10,274 bases of DNA from positions 1-10,274 of the forward strand of contig CALFBU010000234.1 of NCBI GenBank assembly GCA_937951455.1, read 5' to 3'. The position numbers and the translations under genes were made by a program. The DNA is from an uncultured Rhizobiaceae group bacterium (GTDB lineage: Bacteria; Pseudomonadota; Alphaproteobacteria; Rhizobiales; Rhizobiaceae). The notes under the pieces were generated by a model. The model was given only the letters and a program-made list of their open reading frames with translations. It had not been told where the DNA came from and did no database searches. Below are positions 1 to 7,864 of the stretch, one piece after another; the stretch's first letter is position 1, and every line of letters begins with the position of its first letter.

Positions 1-532
1 TTGGTTGGCCGTGAATTTTCTTGCAGTAACCGGCAAGGATGCCTTTCCCATTTTGGGCAAGCTGGCTAACGAAGGCACACTTGTCGATGGCTATTGGGCG
101 GATGATGCGCGTATTGACGAATTTGCCGACACAAACAATCAAACCGAAGCTGATGAAATCCTAAAGGTAAAAAAAGATAGCGGCTGGTACGGAATGTATT
201 TCGGTGGCACTTGCTTCAAGAAGCAACGTGAAGTTCTGCCAGAACATTATGCAACCAGCGCGCAGCTTGCGACACATTTCATGGATGTGGTGACAACCTC
301 TGGTATTGCAACAGGTCATGCTGCTGACCTCGGCAAAATTGAGACCTTCAGAAAAGCCTGTGGTGATACACCAATTGCAATCGCATCTGGCATCACACCG
401 CAAAATGTCTACCAGTACGCAGAATTGGTGGATTGTCTGATGGTGGCAACAGGCATCAATATTCAAGATGATTTTTATAACATCGACCCGGCACGCCTTA
501 ACAATCTAATGGAAAATTTGAAGGAGAAATGA
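1..532 (+). CDS. BtpA/SgcQ-family TIM-barrel protein, 5'-truncated by the window edge
   Basis: The reading frame is open to the left edge (first full codon at 2), so the gene begins outside the window. The TTG at 5 gives 175 residues but is not a credible start, because BtpA-like proteins are usually about 250-280 residues. Residue numbers here count from that TTG. Family-like segments are FGGTCFKKQ (66-74), DVVTTSGIATG (94-104), IAIASGITPQN (124-134) and LMVATGIN (145-152). The last two sit where the beta-7 and beta-8 phosphate-binding loops of a (beta/alpha)8 barrel would be. The seen part is therefore the C-terminal two thirds of a barrel expected to bind a phosphorylated ligand. BtpA was linked to photosystem I stability in cyanobacteria and SgcQ to a sugar operon, but no reaction is established for the family. 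The last codons (AAG GAG AAA TGA) contain the ribosome binding site of the next gene, so the two are translationally coupled. Family placement is fairly sure; function is not known. Confidence 0.75.
   Translation, partial: WLAVNFLAVTGKDAFPILGKLANEGTLVDGYWADDARIDEFADTNNQTEADEILKVKKDSGWYGMYFGGTCFKKQREVLPEHYATSAQLATHFMDVVTTSGIATGHAADLGKIETFRKACGDTPIAIASGITPQNVYQYAELVDCLMVATGINIQDDFYNIDPARLNNLMENLKEK
521..526 (+). promoter_or_regulatory. Ribosome binding site AAGGAG that decides the phosphoribosyltransferase start
   Basis: AAGGAG lies inside the end of the upstream barrel gene. It is 8 bases from the ATG at 535 but only 2 from the ATG at 529. The 535 start is therefore chosen, and the overlap implies coupling of translation. 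Confidence 0.75.
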
Positions 533-534
533 TC

Positions 535-1161
535 ATGTCTAGAGATAAAGGCCCAAGAGACGACCGCTGGTATTTTCCATTAATGGCACCCAATACAAAA
601 GGCGATAAATTTGCCTGGCTGGACCCAACGTCCATTTACATCAATGGCGAGGCCTTCCACGATTTGCTGGATGATTTATGCGCAGAAATAGACCCCGATG
701 AAGTTGATGTGGTCGCTGGCCTGGACGCGATGGGCTTTGTATTGGGCGCAGCCATCGCAACGCGCATCGGCCGTGGCTTCTTGCCGATCCGCAAGGCAGG
801 CAAGCTCTGCGTGGATACGGACAGCGCATCATATACCAATTATTCAGGCAGGACCCAGGACATGGAAATGCGCCTGCCCGCTTTCGCACCCGATACGCGC
901 GTCCTGCTGGTTGATCAATGGGTGGAAACAGGCGGCTCCATGCACGGCGCCATGCAATTGGTTGAACAGCAAAAAGGCAAGGTTGCAGGGATCGTTTCAA
1001 TCGTCATTGAAGAATGTGAACGCACCAACGAATACCGCAAAAAATACAAATGTATTTCAGCCATTCAACCGGGAACTGAATGGCAAAGACAAGCCAATGC
1101 ACAATATCTAGAGAGCTTCAAAACCTATACCCCAGAGGCAGCATTCCCAAATGCCACGTGA
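535..1161 (+). CDS. Type I phosphoribosyltransferase (purine/adenine PRTase-like)
   Basis: A 208-residue soluble protein, start chosen at ATG 535 by AAGGAG spacing (the in-frame ATG at 529 is too close to it). The PRPP-binding signature of type I phosphoribosyltransferases is seen at residues 123-136 (VLLVDQWVETGGSM): hydrophobic strand, acidic residue, then TGG(S/T). In APRT/HPRT-type enzymes the loop usually carries two adjacent acids (DD or ED). Here the second is Gln (D127, Q128), with Trp and Glu following. Residues 58-90 (VDVVAGLDAMGFVLGAAIATRIGRGFLPIRKAGK) match the N-terminal PRTase core with its PPi-loop-like GLDAMG and the conserved P-x-RK seen in APRT. Family knowledge says such enzymes transfer ribose-5-phosphate from PRPP to a nucleobase. 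The base used here cannot be read, and the altered loop argues for a divergent subfamily. It is paired with the barrel gene upstream and converges on the oxoprolinase gene 13 bases away. Confidence 0.85.
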   Translation: MSRDKGPRDDRWYFPLMAPNTKGDKFAWLDPTSIYINGEAFHDLLDDLCAEIDPDEVDVVAGLDAMGFVLGAAIATRIGRGFLPIRKAGKLCVDTDSASYTNYSGRTQDMEMRLPAFAPDTRVLLVDQWVETGGSMHGAMQLVEQQKGKVAGIVSIVIEECERTNEYRKKYKCISAIQPGTEWQRQANAQYLESFKTYTPEAAFPNAT

Positions 1162-1174
1162 CTTTTCGTAAGCA

Positions 1175-4100
1175 TTAGGAAATGTCTCCCCATCCCCCGC
1201 CGCCTGGTGTTTGCATCATAAAGATGTCACCGGGCGCCAATTGACTCTCATCATTGCCAAGTAATTTTTCGCTGGACCCGTTCAATCTCAGTACAGAATT
1301 TTTACCAACCGCACCATTACCGCCCCCATCTTTACCAAATGGCTGGGTAATACGATGAGAAGAAAGCGTGGTAACTGTAACAGGCTCGAGGAACTTTATT
1401 TTTCGAGTAATCCCATCTCCACCTCTATGTTTTCCAATACCACCAGAACAGCGCCTGATTGAAAACTCTTCAACGCGAACAGGGAAGCGTTTTTCCAAAA
1501 CTTCAGGATCCGTCATGCGTGTGTTTGTCATGTGAGAATGAACAGCATCAGTCCCGTCAAAATCAGGCCCAGCACCAGTACCACCGCAGATCGTTTCATA
1601 ATTCTGGAAACGATCATTCCCCCATACAAAGTTATTCATTGTGCCTTGAGAACCAGCAACAGCACCAAGCGCCCCATAAAGACAATCGGCAATCGACTGG
1701 CTTACTTCTGTATTGCCTGCAATGACAGCTGCTGGATAAACCGGATTTATCATCGAGCCCAGAGGAGCTATAATTTTTAACGGTTTAAGACAACCTTCAT
1801 TCATTGGAATGTCAGTACCAACAAGAGTTCTGAAAACATAAAGCACGACAGCATTGCAGATGGACAAAGGCGCATTGTAATTGCCTTTGTCCTGTGGAGA
1901 TGTGCCTGTAAAATCAATCACTGCATCACTTGTTTCATGATCAACCTTGATGCTGACTTTAATCTCCAAACCACTGTCCAGGGGATAGGTGAAAGAACTG
2001 TCTTTCAGTTCACCAATGACACGGCGAACAGATGCTTCCGCATTCGCTTGAACATGCACCATATATGCCAGTACAACATCAAGACCAAACGTGTCTATCA
2101 TGCGGTATACTTCTCTAATACCTGTTGCATTTGCGGCAATCTGGGCTTCGAGGTCGGCCATGTTGTCATCAATATTGCGACACGGGTACTTACCGGATGC
2201 CAGTAGTTCGCGAGTTTCTGTATCACGCAGCACCCCTCCATCCACGAGTTTGAAATTATCAATAACAACCCCTTCTTCTTCAATGTGGGTGCTGTCAGGT
2301 GGAGCCGAGCCTGGTGTACGCCCACCAATGTCTGCATGGTGTCCGCGTGAGCCGACATAGAAGATTATATCTTGGCTTGATGTATCAAACACGGGCGTAA
2401 TGACGGTAACATCGGGCAAATGTGTACCACCATTAAACGGTGCGTTCAGCATGAAGCTGTCACCCGGCTTCATCTTCCCTTCATTAAGTTTGGCAATAAT
2501 ACGAACACTTTCGCTCATCGAGCCCAAGTGTACCGGTACGTGGGGAGCATTGGCAACGAGATCACCCTTTGCATCAAATAATGCACATGAAAAATCGAAG
2601 CGCTCCTTGATGTTTACAGAGTATGCAGTATTGGCAAGTGTCGCGCCCATCTGTTCGGCAATGGACATGAACAGATTATTGAATACTTCCAACATAACGG
2701 GATCAGCCTCAGTACCAATGGCTGATTGCCGCTTCAATTCCTGATAACGCACAAGTATCAGATTGCCCTTTGCGTCAACTTCCCCCTGCCAACCAGGCTC
2801 GATGATATTTGTTCCGGTTGCTTCCACAATAACAGCGGGCCCCTTAATAATCTGCCCAGGCTTCAAGGTATCGCGGTCATGCAGTGGAGCATTTGTAATT
2901 TTGGCATTACCATATATGGGAACGTTGATTGCATCCGGTTTTTCGTTTTGAATATTTTTGATGCCATCACGCAATGGATTGTCAAACTGTCCTATGGCTT
3001 CAATGCTGATAATTTCGAAAATCAGTTCGCGTTCGGGGGAAGAAAACCCGAAGCGTTCAATATGCGCAGCATCAAACATACGCTGCATTTCTTCCACATT
3101 TCCGAAGGGTACTTCAAGTGATTGATGAGAGCCTGCATAGCGAAGATGCGCACGCTTTTCGATTTTAATATCGTGCATTGCAACGCCTTGCGCCAAAACC
3201 TCTTTACGAACTTCCTCTTCTAGCCGATCAAGAATTGCGACTGCTTCATCGCTCTTCGTTAAGTTCTTTTCAAATTGCTCTTCTCTCAAAGCTCTAACAT
3301 CAGCCAAACCCATGCCATAGGCTGACAAAACCCCTGCAAACGGGTGCAGGAAAACGCGCTTCATACCCAAGGCATCTGCCACTAGACAAGCATGTTGTCC
3401 GCCAGCGCCACCAAAACAGTTCAGCGTATATTGCGTCACATCATAACCACGTTGAACGGATATCTTTTTGATGGCATTGGCCATGTTTTCTACTGCAATT
3501 TTCAAAAAGCCTACTGCAGTCTCTTCAGGAGACAATAGCGGTGTTCCACTTTCCTTTGATATCTGAAGTGCCAGCTTAGAAAATTCCTCACGTACAGCTT
3601 CTAAATCCAGAGGCTGATTTGCATCAGGCCCAAAAACGGCAGGGAAATGGTCTGGGTTCAGTTTACCTAGTAGAACATTACAATCAGTTACGGTTAGTGG
3701 GCCACCTCTGCGATAACAAGCCGGGCCAGGATTTGCACCCGCGCTCTCGGGGCCCACTTGATAACGACCATCTTTAAATGAAAGAACCGAACCACCACCT
3801 GCAGCCACTGTATGAATGTCCATCATGGGCGCACGCATTCGCACACCGGCAACCTCTGTCTCAAAAGAGCGCTCATACGCGCCCGCATAGTGACAAACAT
3901 CGGTAGACGTACCGCCCATATCAAATCCGATCAGGCGATTAAAGCCTGCGTCCTCAGCAGTTTTCACCATGCCGACGACACCCCCTGCCGGCCCGGATAA
4001 AATAGAATCCTTGCCTTGAAAAAGACTGGCATCCGTCAAGCCACCATTTGACTGCATAAAGAAAATACGTTTGCAAACGCCACCCTTTACATCAAGGGCA

Positions 4101-4774
4101 TCTGCAACCTGGTCTACATAACGACGTAATATTGGCGATAGATATGCATCCACCACGGTTGTGTCACCTCGTCCAACAAGTTTTATCAGACGCGATGTCT
4201 CATGGCTTGTTGAAACTTGGGTAAAACCAATCTCACGTGCAATATCGGCAACGGCTATTTCATGTACTGGGTTTAGATATGCATGCATAAAAGCAATAGC
4301 AACACTGCGGATGCCACCATCAAATGCAGTTTGCAAAGCAGCACGGGCTGCCTTTGAATTTAATTCCAGAATAACGTTACCTTGCGCATCCAAACGTTCT
4401 GAAACTTCTTCAACGCTTGTATAAAGCAGTTCGGGTAAAACAATGTTGAGATCAAACAGCTTTGGTCTGTTTTGATATCCAATTCTAAGAATATCCTTAA
4501 AACCTAAAGTTGTTAATAAGAGCGTGGGATCCCCCTTGCGCTCCAAAAGTGCATTGGTCGCAACCGTTGTTCCCATTTTTACAGCTTCGATCGAAGCTTC
4601 TGGCATTGAGTCGTCAGGCTTTAGATTCATCAACTCACGGATGCCTTGAAGGGCTGCATCCTTGTACTGTTCAGGATTTTCCGACAGCAATTTATGTGTC
4701 TTCAAATTGCCATTTGGTTCGCGCGCCACAATATCTGTGAATGTACCACCACGGTCTACCCAAAATTGCCACAT
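1175..4774 (-). CDS. oplAH: Fused HyuA-HyuB 5-oxoprolinase (ATP-hydrolysing)
   Basis: A 1199-residue cytoplasmic enzyme predicted to open 5-oxo-L-proline (pyroglutamate) to L-glutamate using ATP. The N-terminal hydantoinase A half (about 1-680) starts with WVDRGGTFTD (5-14), the nucleotide-binding hallmark. It continues with SGPAGG near 260, GFDMGGTSTD near 286, AAGGGS and GPESAGANPGPACYRRGGP after it, and FGGAGGQHAC near 458. The hydantoinase B half starts near residue 690 (DPVMLEVFNN) and shows NIKERFDFSCALF, SRGHHADIGG near 811, HSHMTNTRMTDPE near 1083 and a TPGGGGWGD C-terminus. The order, the fusion and many motifs agree with the eukaryotic-type OPLAH (about 1290 residues), more closely than with split HyuA/HyuB hydantoinases. 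A GTG start at 4798 is possible, but AAGGAG lies inside that extension, 9 bases before the ATG at 4774, which is preferred. It is the last gene of the minus-strand cluster, 85 bases after dctM. N-methylhydantoinase or acetone carboxylase relatives are less likely given the motifs. Confidence 0.9.
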   Translation of the reverse strand: MWQFWVDRGGTFTDIVAREPNGNLKTHKLLSENPEQYKDAALQGIRELMNLKPDDSMPEASIEAVKMGTTVATNALLERKGDPTLLLTTLGFKDILRIGYQNRPKLFDLNIVLPELLYTSVEEVSERLDAQGNVILELNSKAARAALQTAFDGGIRSVAIAFMHAYLNPVHEIAVADIAREIGFTQVSTSHETSRLIKLVGRGDTTVVDAYLSPILRRYVDQVADALDVKGGVCKRIFFMQSNGGLTDASLFQGKDSILSGPAGGVVGMVKTAEDAGFNRLIGFDMGGTSTDVCHYAGAYERSFETEVAGVRMRAPMMDIHTVAAGGGSVLSFKDGRYQVGPESAGANPGPACYRRGGPLTVTDCNVLLGKLNPDHFPAVFGPDANQPLDLEAVREEFSKLALQISKESGTPLLSPEETAVGFLKIAVENMANAIKKISVQRGYDVTQYTLNCFGGAGGQHACLVADALGMKRVFLHPFAGVLSAYGMGLADVRALREEQFEKNLTKSDEAVAILDRLEEEVRKEVLAQGVAMHDIKIEKRAHLRYAGSHQSLEVPFGNVEEMQRMFDAAHIERFGFSSPERELIFEIISIEAIGQFDNPLRDGIKNIQNEKPDAINVPIYGNAKITNAPLHDRDTLKPGQIIKGPAVIVEATGTNIIEPGWQGEVDAKGNLILVRYQELKRQSAIGTEADPVMLEVFNNLFMSIAEQMGATLANTAYSVNIKERFDFSCALFDAKGDLVANAPHVPVHLGSMSESVRIIAKLNEGKMKPGDSFMLNAPFNGGTHLPDVTVITPVFDTSSQDIIFYVGSRGHHADIGGRTPGSAPPDSTHIEEEGVVIDNFKLVDGGVLRDTETRELLASGKYPCRNIDDNMADLEAQIAANATGIREVYRMIDTFGLDVVLAYMVHVQANAEASVRRVIGELKDSSFTYPLDSGLEIKVSIKVDHETSDAVIDFTGTSPQDKGNYNAPLSICNAVVLYVFRTLVGTDIPMNEGCLKPLKIIAPLGSMINPVYPAAVIAGNTEVSQSIADCLYGALGAVAGSQGTMNNFVWGNDRFQNYETICGGTGAGPDFDGTDAVHSHMTNTRMTDPEVLEKRFPVRVEEFSIRRCSGGIGKHRGGDGITRKIKFLEPVTVTTLSSHRITQPFGKDGGGNGAVGKNSVLRLNGSSEKLLGNDESQLAPGDIFMMQTPGGGGWGDIS

Positions 4775-4783
4775 GATAAATTT

Positions 4784-4789
4784 CTCCTT
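4784..4789 (-). promoter_or_regulatory. Ribosome binding site AAGGAG that decides the oxoprolinase start
   Basis: On the minus strand AAGGAG is followed by 9 bases and ATG at 4774. The longer reading (GTG 4798) would put this site inside the coding region and has no comparable signal of its own. Confidence 0.8.
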
Positions 4790-4790
4790 G

Positions 4791-4815
4791 TTCGTCACTG
4801 GCGGCCCAGAACGAA
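4791..4815 (-). promoter_or_regulatory. Stem-loop just upstream of the oxoprolinase ribosome binding site
   Basis: On the minus strand TTCGT pairs with ACGAA (5 bp), then a small internal loop (T against TG), then CTGG pairs with CCAG (4 bp) around a GCCG tetraloop. The hairpin ends one base before the AAGGAG region and has no T-run, so it is not a terminator. It may stabilise or process the mRNA at the dctM-oxoprolinase boundary or affect ribosome access. The structure is read by eye and the role is inference. Confidence 0.4.
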
Positions 4816-4859
4816 GTTTGTCTAATTATGAATGAATTTGTCAGCCTGGATTTTAATGA

Positions 4860-6143
4860 TCAGTAAAACAGCGACGGTAACCAAAGCGCGATCTGCGGGA
4901 AAGCCAACAGCAAGGCTATCATGGCAAACATGGTCAATACAAAAGGTGCAGCACCTTTCATGACATCCAGCATCTCTCCACGCCCGCGAACCCCCTGCAC
5001 AACATACAGATTAATGCCAATGGGTGGCGTTATTAATGCTGTCTCCAACAACACCATCAACAAAATGCCAAACCAAACCGGATCATATCCCAGCGCGACA
5101 ACAATTGGTGTGATCAAAGGTGCCGTAATTAAAAGCATGGAAAGCGTTTCCATGAAACAACCCAGCAAAACAAGTATGAATACAATCATAAGCATTGTTT
5201 GAAATGGCGACAAACCCAGATTGGTTACAAAGTCTGCCAATGCCTGTGTCAAACCGATAACCGATAAAACGAAGTTCAAAAACACAGCAGCCAAAATAAT
5301 CAGCATGATCATGGACGTCGTGCGCATTGTACCTTCAACCGCTTGCCTAAGCATGTCGATTGTCAGTTTCTTGTTGAGCGCTGCAAGTATCATCGCAGCC
5401 ACAACACCAAGGGATGCGGCTTCTGTTGGCGTTGCAACGCCCGCATAGATTGAACCAACGACCACAAGAAAAATACCTATCGGCGGAATAAGTGAGGGCA
5501 GTGCACTGAAGCGTTCAGACCAACCCACCGAAATAGGATCACCACCCCATGTCGGCTTCCAGATGCATAATGCTACCACGGTCATCATGAACAAAAGAGC
5601 CAACAGGAAACCTGGTAAAAAGCCAGCCAGATAAAGCTCTGGAACAGATGTATCAGTAAGCAATCCGTAGAGAATGAGATTAATTGAGGGTGGTATCAAA
5701 ATGCCCAGCGTTCCCCCCGCTGCAACAGTACCCAGGAATAACGGTTCGTTATAGCCACGTTTTTCAATTTGTGGAACGGCGACAGTGCCGATCGTAGCAG
5801 CCGTTGCAACAGATGAACCCGATGTTGCAGCAAATAACGCACTTGACCCAATATTTGAATGCATCAAGCCCCCTGGCAACCAGCCAAGCCATTTCACAAT
5901 GCCGTCATACATACGCTCTGTAATGCCGGCACGTAACAAAATTTCACCCAGCAATACGAACATAGGGATGGCAACTAAAAGGAAGTCCGTGCCAGTCTGC
6001 CAGACCATATCGCCCAAAGCACGATGCAGCGGCATGGAACTTTCAGTGTACTGAAGTGTCAAACCAAGCCAACCCAGCGAAGCGGCAATCGGGACGGCAA
6101 AAGCAACAAGTGCAACGAGTATAAGAAGAGGTTTAGCTACCAT
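4860..6143 (-). CDS. dctM: TRAP transporter large permease subunit DctM
   Basis: A 427-residue polytopic inner-membrane protein, the sodium-coupled translocation subunit of a TRAP transporter (DctM/SiaM large subunit, normally about 425-430 residues). Hydrophobic segments run the whole length. Recognisable signatures are the SGSSVATAATIGTVAVPQ segment, the AAGGTLGILIPPSINLILYG loop typical of TRAP-M, a second GVATPTEAASLGV loop in the other half, and TPPIGINLYVVQG near the end, as expected for the inverted-repeat fold. Start: a TTG at 6191 opens the longest frame but overlaps dctQ by 47 bases. ATG 6143 begins one base after the dctQ stop and gives the usual short N-terminus (MVAKPLLIL). ATG 6158 (432 residues) is an alternative. 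No strong ribosome binding site precedes either ATG, so translation probably depends on coupling to dctQ. It works with DctQ and the DctP encoded upstream. Confidence 0.93.
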   Translation of the reverse strand: MVAKPLLILVALVAFAVPIAASLGWLGLTLQYTESSMPLHRALGDMVWQTGTDFLLVAIPMFVLLGEILLRAGITERMYDGIVKWLGWLPGGLMHSNIGSSALFAATSGSSVATAATIGTVAVPQIEKRGYNEPLFLGTVAAGGTLGILIPPSINLILYGLLTDTSVPELYLAGFLPGFLLALLFMMTVVALCIWKPTWGGDPISVGWSERFSALPSLIPPIGIFLVVVGSIYAGVATPTEAASLGVVAAMILAALNKKLTIDMLRQAVEGTMRTTSMIMLIILAAVFLNFVLSVIGLTQALADFVTNLGLSPFQTMLMIVFILVLLGCFMETLSMLLITAPLITPIVVALGYDPVWFGILLMVLLETALITPPIGINLYVVQGVRGRGEMLDVMKGAAPFVLTMFAMIALLLAFPQIALWLPSLFY

Positions 6144-6144
6144 A

Positions 6145-6705
6145 TCAAACGCTCTCATCTTCAATTTGTTCGTCGATTGTTTTAGTGCCAATCAGCGTGT
6201 TTACGGTTTCAAAATCGCGCGAAATCAGCGCCTTTATGCTAGCGATAATCAGCAATAGACAACAGGCGAGAAAAAAGAGCCAACCCAAAAGCCAAGGCAC
6301 TTGCGGAATGGCCAAAGGCGTTCTCAATGGCGTAATCGAGTGCGAGTTATGGGTTATGGTATCAGCCACCATGCCCCAAGCCATAACACATACAACGCCC
6401 GCAAAACCTGCCAACAGAATGATGCCAAAAAGATTGGCTACAATTTTAAGACTTGGCGGAAAAAGATTATAAAGTGCATCAACTCTTATGTGCGCACGTT
6501 CAAATAATGCATAGGCAAAACCAAGACTGGTTGCGATGCCAAAAGCATAGCCGGAGAGTTCGTCTGCACCACCAATGCTGACATTGAATACTTTTCGCAA
6601 AAATACTTCAAACGTCACCAGTAAGGCAGACAAGATGATAAGCGTGCCACCAATCCAGACAAATATCTTGCTGGTCTTGCGTGCATAATTCAAAAGAACA
6701 TTCAT
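6145..6705 (-). CDS. dctQ: TRAP transporter small permease subunit DctQ
   Basis: A 186-residue membrane protein with four predicted helices (about 15-35, 50-68, 88-112 and 133-158), the layout of DctQ-family small subunits. The ERAHIRVD stretch (69-76) after helix 2 is the family's most recognisable motif, and GADELSGYAFG before it is also typical. The protein is a scaffold partner of DctM in the inner membrane. The C-terminal tail is acidic (DEQIEDESV) and its gene end is joined to dctM (stop at 6145-6147, next ATG at 6143). No clear Shine-Dalgarno sequence precedes the ATG, where the DNA is AT-rich. With the stem-loop upstream, this suggests lower expression than dctP. Confidence 0.92.
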   Translation of the reverse strand: MNVLLNYARKTSKIFVWIGGTLIILSALLVTFEVFLRKVFNVSIGGADELSGYAFGIATSLGFAYALFERAHIRVDALYNLFPPSLKIVANLFGIILLAGFAGVVCVMAWGMVADTITHNSHSITPLRTPLAIPQVPWLLGWLFFLACCLLLIIASIKALISRDFETVNTLIGTKTIDEQIEDESV

Positions 6706-6729
6706 AATTATATCAATTCAAAGAGGTTT

Positions 6730-6763
6730 AAAAACGGTCGGCAACAACAGATTTCGCCGACCG
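6730..6763 (-). terminator. Intra-operon rho-independent terminator/attenuator between dctP and dctQ
   Basis: On the minus strand CGGTCGGC (6763-6756) and GCCGACCG (6742-6735) form a perfect 8-bp GC-rich stem around a 13-base loop, followed at once by five Ts (6734-6730). It lies in the 76-base gap just after the dctP stop. Since dctQM continue in the same direction, it most likely terminates only part of the transcripts or protects the dctP mRNA 3' end, raising binding protein over permease. Confidence 0.8.
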
Positions 6764-6781
6764 AATTTCGAAGCAGGGAGA

Positions 6782-7831
6782 TTACTTCGCTTTGGCTGTA
6801 AGGCCTAAAATTGAGCCAACTGTTTGATTCCAGTTTTCAGCGCACTCCTCGCCACAGCGATCTGCCCAACGTGCAAGAATGACATCGTTGGCAACCTGAT
6901 CACGGATTTTCAAATCTTCTGCACTAGGCTCAACCAACGTCATTTGACCAGGCTCACCAATGTCGCATTTACCACCAGTAATACAAGAAATTGCAACTTC
7001 ATCTTCTGTGGCTGTTTCTGCCCACATGCGCTCGTTAAGCGCTGAAATTTCTTTTTCAAGTACAGCTTTCTGTTCTGGCGTCAGTGAGTTCCATTTGTCC
7101 ATGTTCATGGCACCAAAGGCCAATCCCCAACCAACACGTAGTGTATATGCATGCGTCGCAACTTGATGCCATTTTGCAGCATATGCTGACATTGTGCCAG
7201 TAATGCCACAATCCACAACGCCTTTCTCTAGTGCTGGAATTACCTCTGCAAATGGTACGGTTACAGACGTACCCCCAACGCCTTCTACAAAGTCACCCAA
7301 TGTTGTTGAATAAACGCGAATCTTCTTTCCATTTAGATCCGCAATTCCTTTAACTTCACCATTACACCACAGTGTCTGGCTCGGGAACGGATACAACATC
7401 ATCAATTTTGCATTGTATGTTTCTGCAAAAGCTTTTTCCAGGGTTGGGTAATATGCTTCAGCAACTTTGCGTTGCGTTTCAATATCCTGTGTAACTGCTG
7501 AAAGGTCTCCACCTTCAAAAATGGCATTCTCAGCAGCGACGTAGCCTGGTAAACCAAACGCAAAATCAAACACGCCATTTTTAATCAAGCGCATAATCTC
7601 AAAACCTTTAAGCCCTAACTCTGTTTGAGGCTTGATTTCACCGATGATGGTTCCGCCACTGGCTGTATTGATTGTATCGTTCCAGAATGGGCCCTCATGC
7701 TTTTTATAGTTGGTTAAACTACCCCACGTACCCACAGCTTTTATGGAAGCTGGCTTGTCTGCAGCAAGTGCTGTTGTTGACACCGATGCCAGCATTGAAA
7801 CCGCTGCAATCATTGTTAAAGTTTTTCTCAT
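6782..7831 (-). CDS. dctP: TRAP transporter periplasmic solute-binding protein DctP
   Basis: A 349-residue secreted binding protein that captures a small carboxylate in the periplasm and delivers it to DctQM. A Sec signal peptide is plain: MRKTLTMIAAVSMLASVSTTALA, cleaved near ALA-AD (residues 23-24). DctP-type features follow: the TELGLKGFEIMRLIKNGVFDFAF stretch (70-92), DLNGKKIRVYS (165-175) with the Arg (172) that in this family usually grips the ligand carboxylate, and VPFAEVIPALEKGVVDCGITG (192-211). The mature protein has six cysteines (156, 208, 283, 289, 326, 330), with CITGGKC and CGEEC pairs near the C-terminus that may form disulfides. GGGAG precedes the ATG by about 6 bases. It is the second gene after the cyclase-like gene (33-base gap). 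The ligand is inferred from neighbours to be 5-oxoproline or a related amino-acid-derived acid; this cannot be read from the protein itself. Confidence 0.92.
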   Translation of the reverse strand: MRKTLTMIAAVSMLASVSTTALAADKPASIKAVGTWGSLTNYKKHEGPFWNDTINTASGGTIIGEIKPQTELGLKGFEIMRLIKNGVFDFAFGLPGYVAAENAIFEGGDLSAVTQDIETQRKVAEAYYPTLEKAFAETYNAKLMMLYPFPSQTLWCNGEVKGIADLNGKKIRVYSTTLGDFVEGVGGTSVTVPFAEVIPALEKGVVDCGITGTMSAYAAKWHQVATHAYTLRVGWGLAFGAMNMDKWNSLTPEQKAVLEKEISALNERMWAETATEDEVAISCITGGKCDIGEPGQMTLVEPSAEDLKIRDQVANDVILARWADRCGEECAENWNQTVGSILGLTAKAK

Positions 7832-7864
7832 TTTACTCTCCCTTGTTAAGTCTGATTAATAAGT

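Noticed and set aside
698..1111. 137-codon plus-strand frame inside the phosphoribosyltransferase gene
   Set aside because: It is an out-of-frame shadow of a gene with a clear PRPP-binding motif; its translation has no family features.
6143..6191. Longer DctM start at TTG 6191
   Set aside because: It would overlap dctQ by 47 bases and add a polar leader unlike the family; the ATG one base after the dctQ stop fits better.
6707..6712. Perfect TATAAT on the minus strand just before the dctQ start
   Set aside because: It is one base from the ATG, so a transcript would begin inside the coding region, and no -35 element lies at the right distance.
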